Source: Pseudomonas frederiksbergensis
GTDB lineage: Bacteria; Pseudomonadota; Gammaproteobacteria; Pseudomonadales; Pseudomonadaceae
Direction of reading: 5' to 3'
NCBI RefSeq assembly: GCF_003732275.1
Contig: NZ_MOBM01000039.1
Span: forward strand, 551,013-615,012
Length of the DNA stretch: 64,000 nucleotides
Positions 46,909 through 55,706 of the stretch are shown in pieces. Numbering within the stretch: position 1 is the first letter of the stretch; each line of letters opens with the position of its first letter. Both the position numbers and the translations under genes were made by a program. The notes below the pieces were generated by a model. It had not been told where the DNA came from. It saw only the letters and a list, made by a program, of their open reading frames with translations, and searched no databases.

Positions 46909-47010
46909 AATCCATGTGGGAGCGGGCTTGCTCGCGAAAGCGGCGTATCAGGCGACATCAATGTTGACTGTGCCGCCGTCTTCGCGAGCAAGCCTGCTCC
47001 CACATGGATT
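46909..47010. repeat. REPIN with extended arms
   Basis: AATCCATGTGGGAGCGGGCT and AGCCTGCTCCCACATGGATT are mirrored, with variant core CTTGCTCGCGAA. It is followed by the composite tail TTAACTTACTGGTATTAG (47015-47032). Confidence 0.9.
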
Positions 47011-47099
47011 GCTCTTAACTTACTGGTATTAGGGCTTGGCCTGCTTCAGCAAGTCAGCCAATAATGTTTGCATTTACGCCAACCGCTGGATGCCGCTCG

Positions 47100-47867
47100 A
47101 TGCGCAATGTTTCGATTGATCTGCTGGACGCTACACCACGGTTGGTGGTGGCCATCGGCACGGATTACCCCGACGGTCGTCTGTTGCCGCGCCATACCCA
47201 CCGGCGGGCGCAGTTGTTGTACGGCGCCACGGGGGTGATGCAGGTGAGCACGCACGACGGCAATTGGGTGGTGCCGCCGCAGCGGGCGGTATGGATTCCG
47301 CCGGGGGTGGCGCATGAGGTGTTGATGCTGGGGGTGAGCACGCGCAGTTTGTACATCGAGCCGGGGGCGGTCGATCTGGGCAACCGCTGTCAGGTGATCA
47401 GTGTTTCGCCATTGATGCGGCATTTGCTGATGGAGGCGGTGGAGATTGCGCTGGAGTACGACGAGGCCGGGCGCGACGGTGCGCTGATCGACTTACTGCT
47501 GCATGAATTGGCCCGTAGTGCTCACTTGCCGTTGCACATTCCGTTGCCTATGGATTCGCGGCTGCTTGGGTTGTGTCAGACGTTTCTCCAGCATCCGAAC
47601 GCTCATCAATCGCCGCAGCAATGGGCTGATCAGTTGCATATCAGTTTGCGTACTTTCAATCGTTTGTTCCGCCAACAGACCGGTCTGAGTTTCAGCCAAT
47701 GGCGGCAGCGGGCTTGCGTGGTACTGGCCTTGGCGCGGCTGGCGATGGGCACGCCGGTGACGCGGATTGCGCTGGATTTTGGTTATGACAGCCCGGCGGC
47801 ATTCTCGACGATGTTTCGTCGGGTGCTGGGGCAGGCGCCGTCCGTTTGGTTGGAGGGGGCGAAATAG
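47100..47867 (+). CDS. AraC-family regulator with cupin sensor
   Basis: A 255-residue protein. The N-terminal cupin segment (LLPRHTHRRAQLLYGATGVM, WVVPPQRAVWIPPGVAHEV) is typical of the AraC subgroup that represses or activates a divergent transporter. The C-terminal HTH pair is seen at QWADQLHISLRTFNRLFRQQ and VTRIALDFGYDSPAAFSTMF. It probably controls the divergent TauE-like permease. An in-frame ATG at 47064 would give a 12-residue longer form. Confidence 0.88.
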   Translation: MRNVSIDLLDATPRLVVAIGTDYPDGRLLPRHTHRRAQLLYGATGVMQVSTHDGNWVVPPQRAVWIPPGVAHEVLMLGVSTRSLYIEPGAVDLGNRCQVISVSPLMRHLLMEAVEIALEYDEAGRDGALIDLLLHELARSAHLPLHIPLPMDSRLLGLCQTFLQHPNAHQSPQQWADQLHISLRTFNRLFRQQTGLSFSQWRQRACVVLALARLAMGTPVTRIALDFGYDSPAAFSTMFRRVLGQAPSVWLEGAK

Positions 47868-47908
47868 AGAGGGCACAGCCGTCAATATCAGCCGGTCAAG
47901 CGCAATCC

Positions 47909-47999
47909 ATGTGAGAGCGAGCCTGCTCGCGATAGCGGTGGGTCAGCCAACATTGATGCTGAACGTACCGCCGTCATCGCGAGCAGGCTCGCTCCCACA
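47909..47999. repeat. REPIN with composite tail
   Basis: ATCCATGTGAGAGCGAGCCT (one base off consensus) and inverted GCGAGCAGGCTCGCTCCCAC. Centre and right flank match the element at 14557 well beyond the REP arms, up to TTAACTGACAGGCATTAG (48011-48028). Confidence 0.88.
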
Positions 48000-48086
48000 A
48001 GTTGCGCACCTTAACTGACAGGCATTAGCGCTTGCCCCTCGCCACAAATGCCCGCCTGACCAAAGATCTACGTTAACTGACTGGTC

Positions 48087-50378
48087 TTAGCCACTGCCTT
48101 GTTCTGACAGCAACTCAAAACTCTGCTCCTTCACATCCTGGGAATCCAGACCGATTTGCACCCGGAACTCGCCCGGCTCTGCGACGTATTCCAGCTGGGT
48201 GTTGAAGAACTTCAAGTCGTTCTCATCAATGCTGAAATGGACTGCTTTCTCCTCTCCGGCCTTGAGCATGATTTTTTGAAAGTTCTTCAGTTCTTTGACC
48301 GGACGGCTGACGGAGCCAACGACATCGCGGATATACAGCTGAACCACCGTTTCGCCATCGCGCTGGCCGATATTCTTCACCATGACGCTGGCGACGAGAT
48401 TGTCGGTCTTGTTCAGTGTGGTCGAAGACAGGGCCATGTCGGTCAGGCTGAAATCGGTATAACTCAGCCCATAGCCGAAGGGATAAAGCGGACCATAGGA
48501 TTGATCGAAATATTGAGAGGTGTAGTTGCGAAGCGCACCCGCTATGTAGGGACGACCGGTGTTCAAGTGGCTGTAGTAATTGGGGATCTGCCCCACGGAG
48601 CGTGGAAAGGTGATGGGTAATTTGCCGGAGGGGTTGTAGTCCCCAAACAACACATCGGCAACGGCGTTGCCTCCCTCGGAGCCGCTGTACCAGGTTTCCA
48701 GAATCGCGTCGGCCTGTTTCTGCTCCTTGCCGATGGACAGTGGCCGGCCGTTCATCAATACCAGTACCAGCGGCTTGCCGGTGCCTTTCAGGGCGGTGAT
48801 CAATTCACTCTGGCGCCCAGGCAGATCAAGACTGGTTCGACTGGCCGCTTCATGAGACATGCTGCGGGGCTCGCCCACCACGGCAATCACAACATCGGCT
48901 TGCTGCGCAGCCTTGACCGCTTCATCAATCATTTCTGCTGCCGGACGAGGGTCGTTCGCGATTTCGGACACGCCCTGGTATTCCAGGTATTTAACGACCT
49001 CCTGATCCTCCTCGAGATTGGCGCCTCGGGCATAGATCAGCGAGCCCTGGTTCATCGCGTTTTTCAGCCCGTCGTAGATCGTCACCGATTGCGCGGCCAC
49101 GCCGCTTGCAGACCAACTGCCCATGATGTCGACGGTACTTTTTGCCAATGGGCCTATGAGTGCGATCACGCCCTCTTTTTTTAGCGGCAAGAGCCCGTTT
49201 TCATTCTTCAGCAGCACCAATGTCTTGCGTGCCACCTCACGGGCCTGCGCTCTGTGCAGACGGTTTTCGGCGTTGTTATCAGCGGGGTCTTCACTGGCAA
49301 TGCCGATGCGCCGGTAAGGGTCTTCGAACAGCCCCATGTCGTACTTGGCACCCAGCACTTCCCGCACCGCGTTATCAATATTGCTCTGGGAAATAGCGCC
49401 AGACTCAAGCAGCCCCTGTAGCTCCGGACCATAGGAGAAATCGTTCATGCTCATATCAACGCCGGCCTTGATCGCGAGCCTGGCCGCGTCGCGGGGATTC
49501 TTCGCAACACCATGCTGGACCAGATCGTTTATCCCGTTATGATCGCTGATGATCAGGCCCTTGAAACCCCATGCCTTGCGAAGCAGGTCTTGCATCAACC
49601 AGGCATTGGAAGCGGCTGGCACGCCATTTATCGAGTTAAGCGCCACCATCATCGCCCCCGCGCCACCTTCAATCGCCGAACGATAAGGTGGCAGGTAGTC
49701 CTGATACATCCTGGCCAGGCCCATGTCGACGCTGTTGTAGTCGCGTCCACCCTCGACAGCCCCATACAACGCAAAGTGTTTGGCGCTGGCCATGATGCTG
49801 TCGGGTGCATTCGGGCTTGCGCCCTGGTAGGCCTGAACCATCGCTTTGGCAATGCGCGAAACCAGATAGGTGTCTTCGCCGAAGCCTTCGGAGGTACGCC
49901 CCCAGCGAGGATCCCGGGCGATATCTATCATCGGGGCGAAGGTCAAATCGATACCGTCGGCACTGGCTTCTTTCGCTGCTGTTCGACCGCTCAACTCGAT
50001 AGCGCCAATATCCCAGCTAGAGGCTAACGCCAGGCCAATGGGAAAAATGGTTCGATGGCCGTGTATCACGTCCCAGCCGAAAAACATCGGTATTTTCAGG
50101 CGGCTTTGTTGAGCCGCGTCCTGCATGGGTCGGTTTACGTAGCGGCTCACAGAGCCGTAGGTACCACCGATTCGCCCGGCGGCGATCTCTTCGCGTATCT
50201 TTTCGGGCGTCATCTTTTCATCAATAGCGATCAGCCGCAGTTGGCCGATTTTTTCCTCCAGGGTCATCTGATTTATCAGGTTGCTGACAAAGGCCTCTTT
50301 ACTTAACGATGCCATATCAGCCACGACGGGCAGACTTGTAAAACCAATCAGGGCACATAGCAGACGTAGTCTTTTCAT
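48087..50378 (-). CDS. bglX: Periplasmic beta-glucosidase, GH3 family
   Basis: A 763-residue exported enzyme. Signal peptide RLRLLCALIGFTSLPVVA. GH3 domain 1 has MFFGWDVIHGHRTIFPIGLA, the KHFALYGAVEGGRDYN segment and the nucleophile Asp in FKGLIISDHNGINDLVQHG. The second alpha/beta domain follows (ALIGPLAKS, VVIAVVGEPRSMSHE), and an Fn3-like C-terminal domain ends the protein (NIGQRDGETVVQLYIRDVVG). It hydrolyses beta-glucosides in the periplasm. The length matches E. coli BglX (765). Confidence 0.95.
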   Translation of the reverse strand: MKRLRLLCALIGFTSLPVVADMASLSKEAFVSNLINQMTLEEKIGQLRLIAIDEKMTPEKIREEIAAGRIGGTYGSVSRYVNRPMQDAAQQSRLKIPMFFGWDVIHGHRTIFPIGLALASSWDIGAIELSGRTAAKEASADGIDLTFAPMIDIARDPRWGRTSEGFGEDTYLVSRIAKAMVQAYQGASPNAPDSIMASAKHFALYGAVEGGRDYNSVDMGLARMYQDYLPPYRSAIEGGAGAMMVALNSINGVPAASNAWLMQDLLRKAWGFKGLIISDHNGINDLVQHGVAKNPRDAARLAIKAGVDMSMNDFSYGPELQGLLESGAISQSNIDNAVREVLGAKYDMGLFEDPYRRIGIASEDPADNNAENRLHRAQAREVARKTLVLLKNENGLLPLKKEGVIALIGPLAKSTVDIMGSWSASGVAAQSVTIYDGLKNAMNQGSLIYARGANLEEDQEVVKYLEYQGVSEIANDPRPAAEMIDEAVKAAQQADVVIAVVGEPRSMSHEAASRTSLDLPGRQSELITALKGTGKPLVLVLMNGRPLSIGKEQKQADAILETWYSGSEGGNAVADVLFGDYNPSGKLPITFPRSVGQIPNYYSHLNTGRPYIAGALRNYTSQYFDQSYGPLYPFGYGLSYTDFSLTDMALSSTTLNKTDNLVASVMVKNIGQRDGETVVQLYIRDVVGSVSRPVKELKNFQKIMLKAGEEKAVHFSIDENDLKFFNTQLEYVAEPGEFRVQIGLDSQDVKEQSFELLSEQGSG

Positions 50379-50602
50379 GATTCCCTTCCCTGCATAACAC
50401 TGTGACGCACTGCGTCATAAACGCCACTTTCCTTGTATTGAAAATCAGAAAGCTGACGTTCAATCATTGCTGCTGACGGGAGTTGAAAGCCCATTGAGCG
50501 TTCAGGAGCCCGCATAGAAATAGCGTAGTCGGTCCCACGCTCCTGCCTGAGCGAAAAAATAGAATCAATCAAAAAAATGAGGTTGATCCGGACTCAAAAC
50601 AA

Positions 50603-50618
50603 CTGTACAAAAACACAG
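50603..50618 (+). promoter_or_regulatory. LexA (SOS) box
   Basis: CTGTACAAAAACACAG matches CTG-N10-CAG, and the flanks extend the symmetry (AACTGTACA ... ACACAGTAT). It lies 39 bases upstream of the XRE-family gene, next to a TATATT that could be its -10. The remainder of 50379-50656 has no gene. Confidence 0.7.
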
Positions 50619-50656
50619 TATATTTTAAATCAGCACTCTCGAGCCCGGAGAACACC

Positions 50657-50974
50657 ATGGCCACTCTTGCGATGAAAATCACCCTGGAACGTATCGCCCT
50701 CTTTCAGTTCACCCCCGCCCACTGCGCCCAGGCCCGAGCGATGCTGGGCTGGAGTGTTGAAGAGTTATCCGAGGAATCCGGGGTTTCCGTTGACGCGATT
50801 CAACGTTTCGAGGCTGAACGCGATGTGCTGGATGTCACCCGGCTGGCGTTGGCGTATCGGTTTGAGTCGCAAGGTCTGGTGTTCTTCCCGGGGTTTGCGC
50901 CGGGCAGAGGGATGAATGTGAAAGGGTCGACGCCGGATCCGGTGGGGCGGGCGGATTATGCGATGGTTGAGTGA
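50657..50974 (+). CDS. Small XRE-family regulator under a LexA box
   Basis: A 105-residue protein; the start has GGAGAACACC upstream. The HTH covers FTPAHCAQARAMLGWSVEEL and SGVSVDAIQRFEAE. The C-terminal part (RFESQGLVFFPGFAPGRG) is a conserved short extension of Pseudomonas XRE proteins. Given the SOS box, it may be a DNA-damage-induced regulator; targets are unknown. An internal ATG six codons in is possible. Confidence 0.78.
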   Translation: MATLAMKITLERIALFQFTPAHCAQARAMLGWSVEELSEESGVSVDAIQRFEAERDVLDVTRLALAYRFESQGLVFFPGFAPGRGMNVKGSTPDPVGRADYAMVE

Positions 50975-51022
50975 GATGTCAGTACGGGCCGCTTCCACAG
51001 CAAGCGGCCCGGCAGCACAACA

Positions 51023-52081
51023 TCAAGCGTTCTGAGCCGTCACCTGATCGCTTACACTTTCCACCCCCTGCCACCACGCGCTACCTCGTTGCGGATACAT
51101 CACGTTGAACGCTTCGCCCATTTGCGGCGTAGTGATCGACACGTTCCGCTCCCAGGCCAACGCTAAAATGCGGTCGAAGGGTTCGTACCAGGCGTGCATT
51201 GACAGGTCGAAGGTGCCGTTGTGGATTGGCAGCAACCAGCGCCCATTAAGGTCTATGTGCGCTTGCAGGGTTTGCTCGGGCTGCATGTGAACGTGCGGCC
51301 ACTCGACGTTGTAGGCACCGGTTTCCATGAGCGTGAGGTCGAACGGACCGTACTGTTCGCCGATGCGTTTGAAGCCGTCGAAGTAGCCGCTGTCGCCACT
51401 GAAGAAGATCCGCGTGTCGCCGTCGATCATCACCCACGACGCCCAAAGGGTGCTGTTGCCGTCGAACAGGCCCCGACCGGAAAAGTGCTGCGAAGGTGTG
51501 GCGACGAATTGAACGCCATCGACCTCGGTGCCCTGCCACCAATCCAGTTGGCGCACTTTGCTGGCATTGATACCCCATTTGATCAGGGTGTCGCCCACAC
51601 CCAGCGGTGTGAGGAAGAATCGGGTCTTGTCCGCCAGCTTGAGGACGGCCTGATAATCGAGGTGGTCGTAGTGATCGTGGGACAGGATCACCGCTTCAAT
51701 CGGCGGCAAGTCTTCGAGGCTGATCGGCGGTTGGTGGAAACGCTTCGGGCCGGCCCATTGCACCGGAGAGGCGCGCTCGGCGAAGACCGGGTCGGTGATC
51801 CAGAATTTGTCTCGCAGTTTCAGCAGAACCGTAGAATGGCCGAGGCGATAGACACTGTGGTTGGGCGCGGCGATCAACGCAGCCTGGGTCAGTGTTTGCA
51901 CCGGGACGGGAGTGGACGGCCGGGTGTCCCGTGGTTTGTGGAAGATCATGTTCCAAATGATGCGCACGGTTTTGCGAAAGCCTTCGCGCTGCACCGGCAC
52001 ATGGTTTCGGTACTGCCCTTGAGCCTGTCGTGAAGCTTCCGGCGTTGAGGCGTTATCCGCTGGAGAAGTTGAAGTGGCCAT
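51023..52081 (-). CDS. Metallo-beta-lactamase-fold hydrolase (NAPE-PLD/UlaG-like)
   Basis: A 352-residue protein. Metal motif LSHDHYDHLDYQAV (HxHxDH), FSGDSGYFDGFKRIG and the HMQPEQTLQAH region are present. The N-terminal RLGHSTVLLKLRDKFWITDP is typical of the NAPE-hydrolysing phospholipase D-like group. The start at 52081 (MATSTSPADN) was chosen over 52150 because the longer form reads through the TetR-type operator area. Divergent from the TetR gene. Confidence 0.87.
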   Translation of the reverse strand: MATSTSPADNASTPEASRQAQGQYRNHVPVQREGFRKTVRIIWNMIFHKPRDTRPSTPVPVQTLTQAALIAAPNHSVYRLGHSTVLLKLRDKFWITDPVFAERASPVQWAGPKRFHQPPISLEDLPPIEAVILSHDHYDHLDYQAVLKLADKTRFFLTPLGVGDTLIKWGINASKVRQLDWWQGTEVDGVQFVATPSQHFSGRGLFDGNSTLWASWVMIDGDTRIFFSGDSGYFDGFKRIGEQYGPFDLTLMETGAYNVEWPHVHMQPEQTLQAHIDLNGRWLLPIHNGTFDLSMHAWYEPFDRILALAWERNVSITTPQMGEAFNVMYPQRGSAWWQGVESVSDQVTAQNA

Positions 52082-52201
52082 GACTGAATGACTCCAGAAA
52101 AACCGCACGATTGACGATTTTCCGCTTGGGACGATAAATGGCCAAGGCACGCACGCATCAGCCGGAGATTCTTTTGTCGCTGCGCAGGATTAACAAAACA
52201 T

Positions 52202-52267
52202 TACACTGCACAGTGTAGTTTCAAGGTTGCATCAAAGCTGATCGCAAGTAAACTACCAAGTGTAGTT
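52202..52267. promoter_or_regulatory. Divergent operator region (two palindromes)
   Basis: TACACTGCACAGTGTA (52202-52217) is a perfect 16-bp palindrome. AACTACCAAGTGTAGTT (52251-52267) is a second, 6-bp-armed one. Both share AGTGTAGTT, 47 bp apart. TTGCAT (52227) and TAAACT (52249), spaced 16 bp, could be the TetR-gene promoter. They are likely sites for the adjacent TetR protein. Confidence 0.6.
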
Positions 52268-52295
52268 CTCCACTTCTTCCTGCCAAAGCGTATTT

Positions 52296-52904
52296 ATGAC
52301 AGCTCCACAGCGCCTTACTGACCGTAAACGCGAAGCCATCATCCAGGCGGCGATTGCCGAATTCCGTGCCAACGGTTTCGACATCACCAGCATGGACAAG
52401 ATCGCCGCCACCGCTGGCGTGTCGAAGCGCACCGTGTACAACCACTTCCCGAGCAAGGAAGAGTTGTTCGCCGAAATCCTCAATCAATTGTGGGTGCGGG
52501 TAACGGCTGAACAGGAAGCGGCCTACCGCCCTGACTTGCCCCTGCGCGATCAGTTGCGCCTGATGTTGCAGGCAAAACTGCAGATGCTGGCCGATGACAA
52601 CTTTCTCGACCTGGCGCGGGTGGCGATCGCCGCCACCATCCATTCTCCCGAGCGCGCGCAGGACATGGTCGCCCGTATGGGTGAGCGCGAAGAAGGCCTG
52701 ACCGTGTGGATTCGCGCGGCCCAGGCCGATGGCCTGTTGAAACCGGTCGCACCCGAGTTCGCCGCGCAACAGGTTCAGGGATTGCTCAAGTCGTTTGCGT
52801 TCTGGCCTCAGATATCCATGGGCCAGCCAGGCTTGTCGCCCGAGATGCAGCACACCGTTGTGGAGTCGGCGCTGGACATGTTCCTGGCCTGTTATGAGCT
52901 CTGA
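52296..52904 (+). CDS. TetR-family regulator (AefR-like C-terminal domain)
   Basis: A 202-residue protein. N-terminal HTH: REAIIQAAIAEFRANGFDIT, IAATAGVSKRTVYNHFPSKE. The C-terminal domain (LARVAIAATIHSPERAQDMV, then SFAFWPQISMGQPGLS) resembles the AefR-like group. It probably represses the divergent MBL gene and itself. Confidence 0.88.
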   Translation: MTAPQRLTDRKREAIIQAAIAEFRANGFDITSMDKIAATAGVSKRTVYNHFPSKEELFAEILNQLWVRVTAEQEAAYRPDLPLRDQLRLMLQAKLQMLADDNFLDLARVAIAATIHSPERAQDMVARMGEREEGLTVWIRAAQADGLLKPVAPEFAAQQVQGLLKSFAFWPQISMGQPGLSPEMQHTVVESALDMFLACYEL

Positions 52905-53044
52905 ATCGAGCTGCAAAAAATGACAATATCCGGGGCTTTATCGCCGATCGGTCGCTCTGAGTAGAAACACCGAAATGTGTTTCAGAATGAAACTGGTGCG
53001 GGAGCTATAGTGAGCCTCAGTCCCAGCGCCATGCAGAGAGCACC

Positions 53045-53590
53045 ATGAGCACCCCGACCCGCGAAACCGAAACCGAACTCACCGGCCCCGTCGATCACCT
53101 GCGCTTCCATCGCCCTCACGCTCACCTGGCACCTACTTTCGGTACCGACCGTTTTGCCCTGCGCGCCGAGGCCTTTGCGCGATTCTTCGGCACGCCGACT
53201 TTTCTCGGCGCCCAGACCCTGATTGTGGTGGTCTGGATTTTCCTGAACCTGTCCGGCGTGACCGATTTTGATCTGTACCCGTTCATCCTGCTTAACCTGG
53301 CGTTCAGCCTGCAAGCGGCCTATGCCGCACCGCTGATTCTGCTGGCCCAGACGCGCCAGGCGGCGCGAGACAAAGCCCAGTCAGACGCCGATGCGCGACA
53401 TCGTGAAGCCTTGGCCGTGGCCAACAGCGATCGTCAGGCCCAAGCCGCGCGACACACCGCGCAACTGTTGGAGCTGCTGGAGCAAAACACCCGGCTCACC
53501 GAAATCACCAAGACCCTGACCGAGCGTATCGAAAGCCTGACGTCGGAAATGCATCAGCACTTCGTAGGCAAAGAGCCGCCGAAGGCGTGA
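53045..53590 (+). CDS. DUF1003 membrane protein
   Basis: A 181-residue protein. Two membrane segments (FLGAQTLIVVVWIFLNLSGV and YPFILLNLAFSLQAAYAAPL) with the DUF1003 hallmark pattern. A C-terminal coiled-coil, Gln/Ala-rich tail follows (LLELLEQNTRLTEITKTLTE). The function of the family is unknown. Confidence 0.88.
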   Translation: MSTPTRETETELTGPVDHLRFHRPHAHLAPTFGTDRFALRAEAFARFFGTPTFLGAQTLIVVVWIFLNLSGVTDFDLYPFILLNLAFSLQAAYAAPLILLAQTRQAARDKAQSDADARHREALAVANSDRQAQAARHTAQLLELLEQNTRLTEITKTLTERIESLTSEMHQHFVGKEPPKA

Positions 53591-53596
53591 TCCGAC

Positions 53597-54475
53597 TCAA
53601 GGCCACTTAAGCGCCCGCCCCAACTCATCGAACAACGTCACCACCGAGCGCAATGCGCGGCAGTCTGGGCGAGTGAGTAACCACAGTGCGGTGTCGTAAC
53701 CGTGCAAGGGCTCGGTCAACGGTTGCAGTCCGTCACCGATGAGGAAGTCCGGCAACGCCGCGACACCCAGCCCGGCCCGCACCAACTCGGTCACCGACAA
53801 CATGCCGTTGCAGCGATAGCTTGGTGTCACGCCAGGCAATTGTTGACGTCGCCAGGCGACGGTGGGGTGATCGGGCAGGAAGTCGTCCGGAGCGATCCAG
53901 GTCAATGCAGCCAGGTCGTGGGAATCCACCGATTGCAGATAGGCTGCGCTGGCACAGACCCGGTAGGAAATATCCGCCAACCTCCGACCCACCAAATGCT
54001 CAGGCGGTGTGCGGGTCAACCGCAAGGCGATATCGGCGTCGCGGCGGCTGAGGTTGGCGAAGTCGTTGGAGGTGCACAGTTCAATGGTCAACGCCGGGTA
54101 AGACGGCATGAACCGCGCCAGTGCCGGCAACAACAAACTTTGCAGGACCGAATCGGTGCAGGTCAGGCGCACGGTACCGCTGATGACTTCACCGCCCTGC
54201 TCCACGCCAATGCGCGCCGCCTCCAGCGCTTGTTCGGCGCGCTCAGCCTGCTCGGCCAGGCTCTGCGCCAGCGTGGTCGGCAGGTAACCGGCGCGACTCT
54301 TTTCGAACAGTTGCTGGCCCAACGCGGCTTCCAGTCGGCGGACGGCGCGAAACACCGTCGAGACATCGACTTTCAACAACGCCGACGCCCGGGCCAGAGA
54401 GCCGCCGCGCACCAGGGCGAGGATCAGGGACAGATCCGGGTAGTCCAGTCGATAGTGCGTCGGTGCATTGATCAC
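53597..54475 (-). CDS. LysR-family regulator
   Basis: About 292 residues from a GTG start at 54475. HTH: LSLILALVRGGSLARASALL followed by VDVSTVFRAVRRLEAALGQQ. The effector domain (LTIELCTSNDFANLSRRDAD, RVCASAAYL) is complete. A TTG at 54538 opens the frame further but would put the 21-bp-spaced repeats inside the coding sequence. It is divergent from the glutamine amidotransferase/monooxygenase pair and probably controls it. Confidence 0.85.
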   Translation of the reverse strand: MINAPTHYRLDYPDLSLILALVRGGSLARASALLKVDVSTVFRAVRRLEAALGQQLFEKSRAGYLPTTLAQSLAEQAERAEQALEAARIGVEQGGEVISGTVRLTCTDSVLQSLLLPALARFMPSYPALTIELCTSNDFANLSRRDADIALRLTRTPPEHLVGRRLADISYRVCASAAYLQSVDSHDLAALTWIAPDDFLPDHPTVAWRRQQLPGVTPSYRCNGMLSVTELVRAGLGVAALPDFLIGDGLQPLTEPLHGYDTALWLLTRPDCRALRSVVTLFDELGRALKWP

Positions 54476-54482
54476 TTGGGAT

Positions 54483-54519
54483 AACGCCAATATTGATTGC
54501 GTGAACGCCAATCTATAGT
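54483..54519. promoter_or_regulatory. Candidate LysR operator and promoter of the amidotransferase gene
   Basis: AACGCCAAT occurs at 54483-54491 and 54504-54512, exactly 21 bp (two turns) apart, and TATAGT (54514-54519) is a good -10 for the plus-strand operon. Confidence 0.5.
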
Positions 54520-54553
54520 GGGTGCCAGAAATCAACAAGCGTCGAGATCACTC

Positions 54554-55261
54554 ATGGAAACCAACGCCATCCGCATCGCCCTGATCGGCGATTACGACCC
54601 TCAGGTCACCGCCCACCAAGCCATTCCCGTCGCCCTCGGCATGGCCGCCGAACACTCAGGCAAGAACATACAGTTTCAATGGTTGGCCACCGACAGCATC
54701 GACGCCGATACGCCACTGAATGACTTCGATGGTTTCTGGTGCGTGCCCGCCAGCCCTTATCGCGACATGGACGGTGCGTTACGGGCGATCCGTTTTGCCC
54801 GCGAGCAGCAGCGACCTTTCCTCGGCACTTGCGGCGGTTTTCAGCACGCGGCGCTCGAATTCGCCCGTAACGTTCTGGGCTGGAGCGATGCCGAACACGG
54901 CGAGACCTCGCCCGACGCGAGGCGGGCGTTGCTGACGCCGCTGACGTGTTCGCTGGTGGATGCCGTCGACAGCATTCATTTGGTTGAAGGCTCGTTGATC
55001 GCCAAGGCGTACGAAAGGGCTGAGATTCGCGAGGGATATCACTGCCGTTATGGTGTGAATCCTGAGTTTGAACGGGAGCTACTGAAACAACAGTTGCACG
55101 CGGTTGGCCACGATTCGATGGGGGATCTGCGGGCGGTGGAGCTAAAAGATCATCCGTTCTTCGTCGCGACGTTGTTCCAACCGGAACGCGCCGCGCTCAA
55201 AGGCAATCTGCCGCCGTTGGTTCGCGCGTTGATCGAGGCCTGCGCGAGGCAACAATCATGA
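54554..55261 (+). CDS. CTP synthase-like class I glutamine amidotransferase protein
   Basis: A 235-residue protein starting METNAIRIALIGDYD. The class I glutaminase elbow RPFLGTCGGFQHAALEFARN holds the nucleophile Cys, and HPFFVATLFQPE holds the His region. It corresponds to the C-terminal glutaminase half of CTP synthase standing alone. The acceptor of the ammonia is unknown. It overlaps the next gene by 4 bases. Confidence 0.85.
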   Translation: METNAIRIALIGDYDPQVTAHQAIPVALGMAAEHSGKNIQFQWLATDSIDADTPLNDFDGFWCVPASPYRDMDGALRAIRFAREQQRPFLGTCGGFQHAALEFARNVLGWSDAEHGETSPDARRALLTPLTCSLVDAVDSIHLVEGSLIAKAYERAEIREGYHCRYGVNPEFERELLKQQLHAVGHDSMGDLRAVELKDHPFFVATLFQPERAALKGNLPPLVRALIEACARQQS

Positions 55262-55581
55262 TCGCCCAGACACCTGCAACGCCTTACTACGCAGTGATTT
55301 TCACCTCGCTGCGCACCGACGGCGATCTCGGTTATGAACAGGCCGCCGAACGCATGGTGGAACTGGCCCGGGAGCAACCCGGCTTCGTTGGCGTGGAATC
55401 GGCCCGGGGTGCGGATGGGCTTGGGATTACGGTGTCCTACTGGGCCAGTGAAGCGGCGATCCTGGCCTGGAAACACCATCCCGAGCACAGCCCAATTCGC
55501 GAACGCGGGCGATCGACTTGGTATTCGGCGTGTCATACGCGGGTGTGCAGGGTTGAGCGGGCGTATTTGTTTGAGCAGTAA
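55258..55581 (+). CDS. Antibiotic biosynthesis monooxygenase (ABM)-domain protein
   Basis: A 107-residue ferredoxin-like alpha/beta protein: YYAVIFTSLRTDGDLGYEQA, AREQPGFVGVESARGADGLG, ITVSYWASEAAILAWKHHPE. Small proteins of this family act as heme or quinone monooxygenases; substrate unknown. It is translationally coupled (ATGA) to the amidotransferase. Confidence 0.85.
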   Translation: MIAQTPATPYYAVIFTSLRTDGDLGYEQAAERMVELAREQPGFVGVESARGADGLGITVSYWASEAAILAWKHHPEHSPIRERGRSTWYSACHTRVCRVERAYLFEQ

Positions 55582-55605
55582 CAGTTGCGGTGTTCTTTAG
55601 GCCGC

Positions 55606-55682
55606 CATCGCGAGCAGGCTCGCTCCCACATTGGTTTTGTGATCGACACCTAATCAATGTGGGAGCGAGCCTGCTCGCGATA
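55606..55682. repeat. REPIN between ABM gene and 55707 gene
   Basis: ATCGCGAGCAGGCTCGCTCC / GTGGGAGCGAGCCTGCTCGC, with ACATTGG ... CAATGT extending the dyad inward. Confidence 0.9.
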
Positions 55683-55706
55683 GGGCCAGCCAAGTCATCG
55701 CAATAT

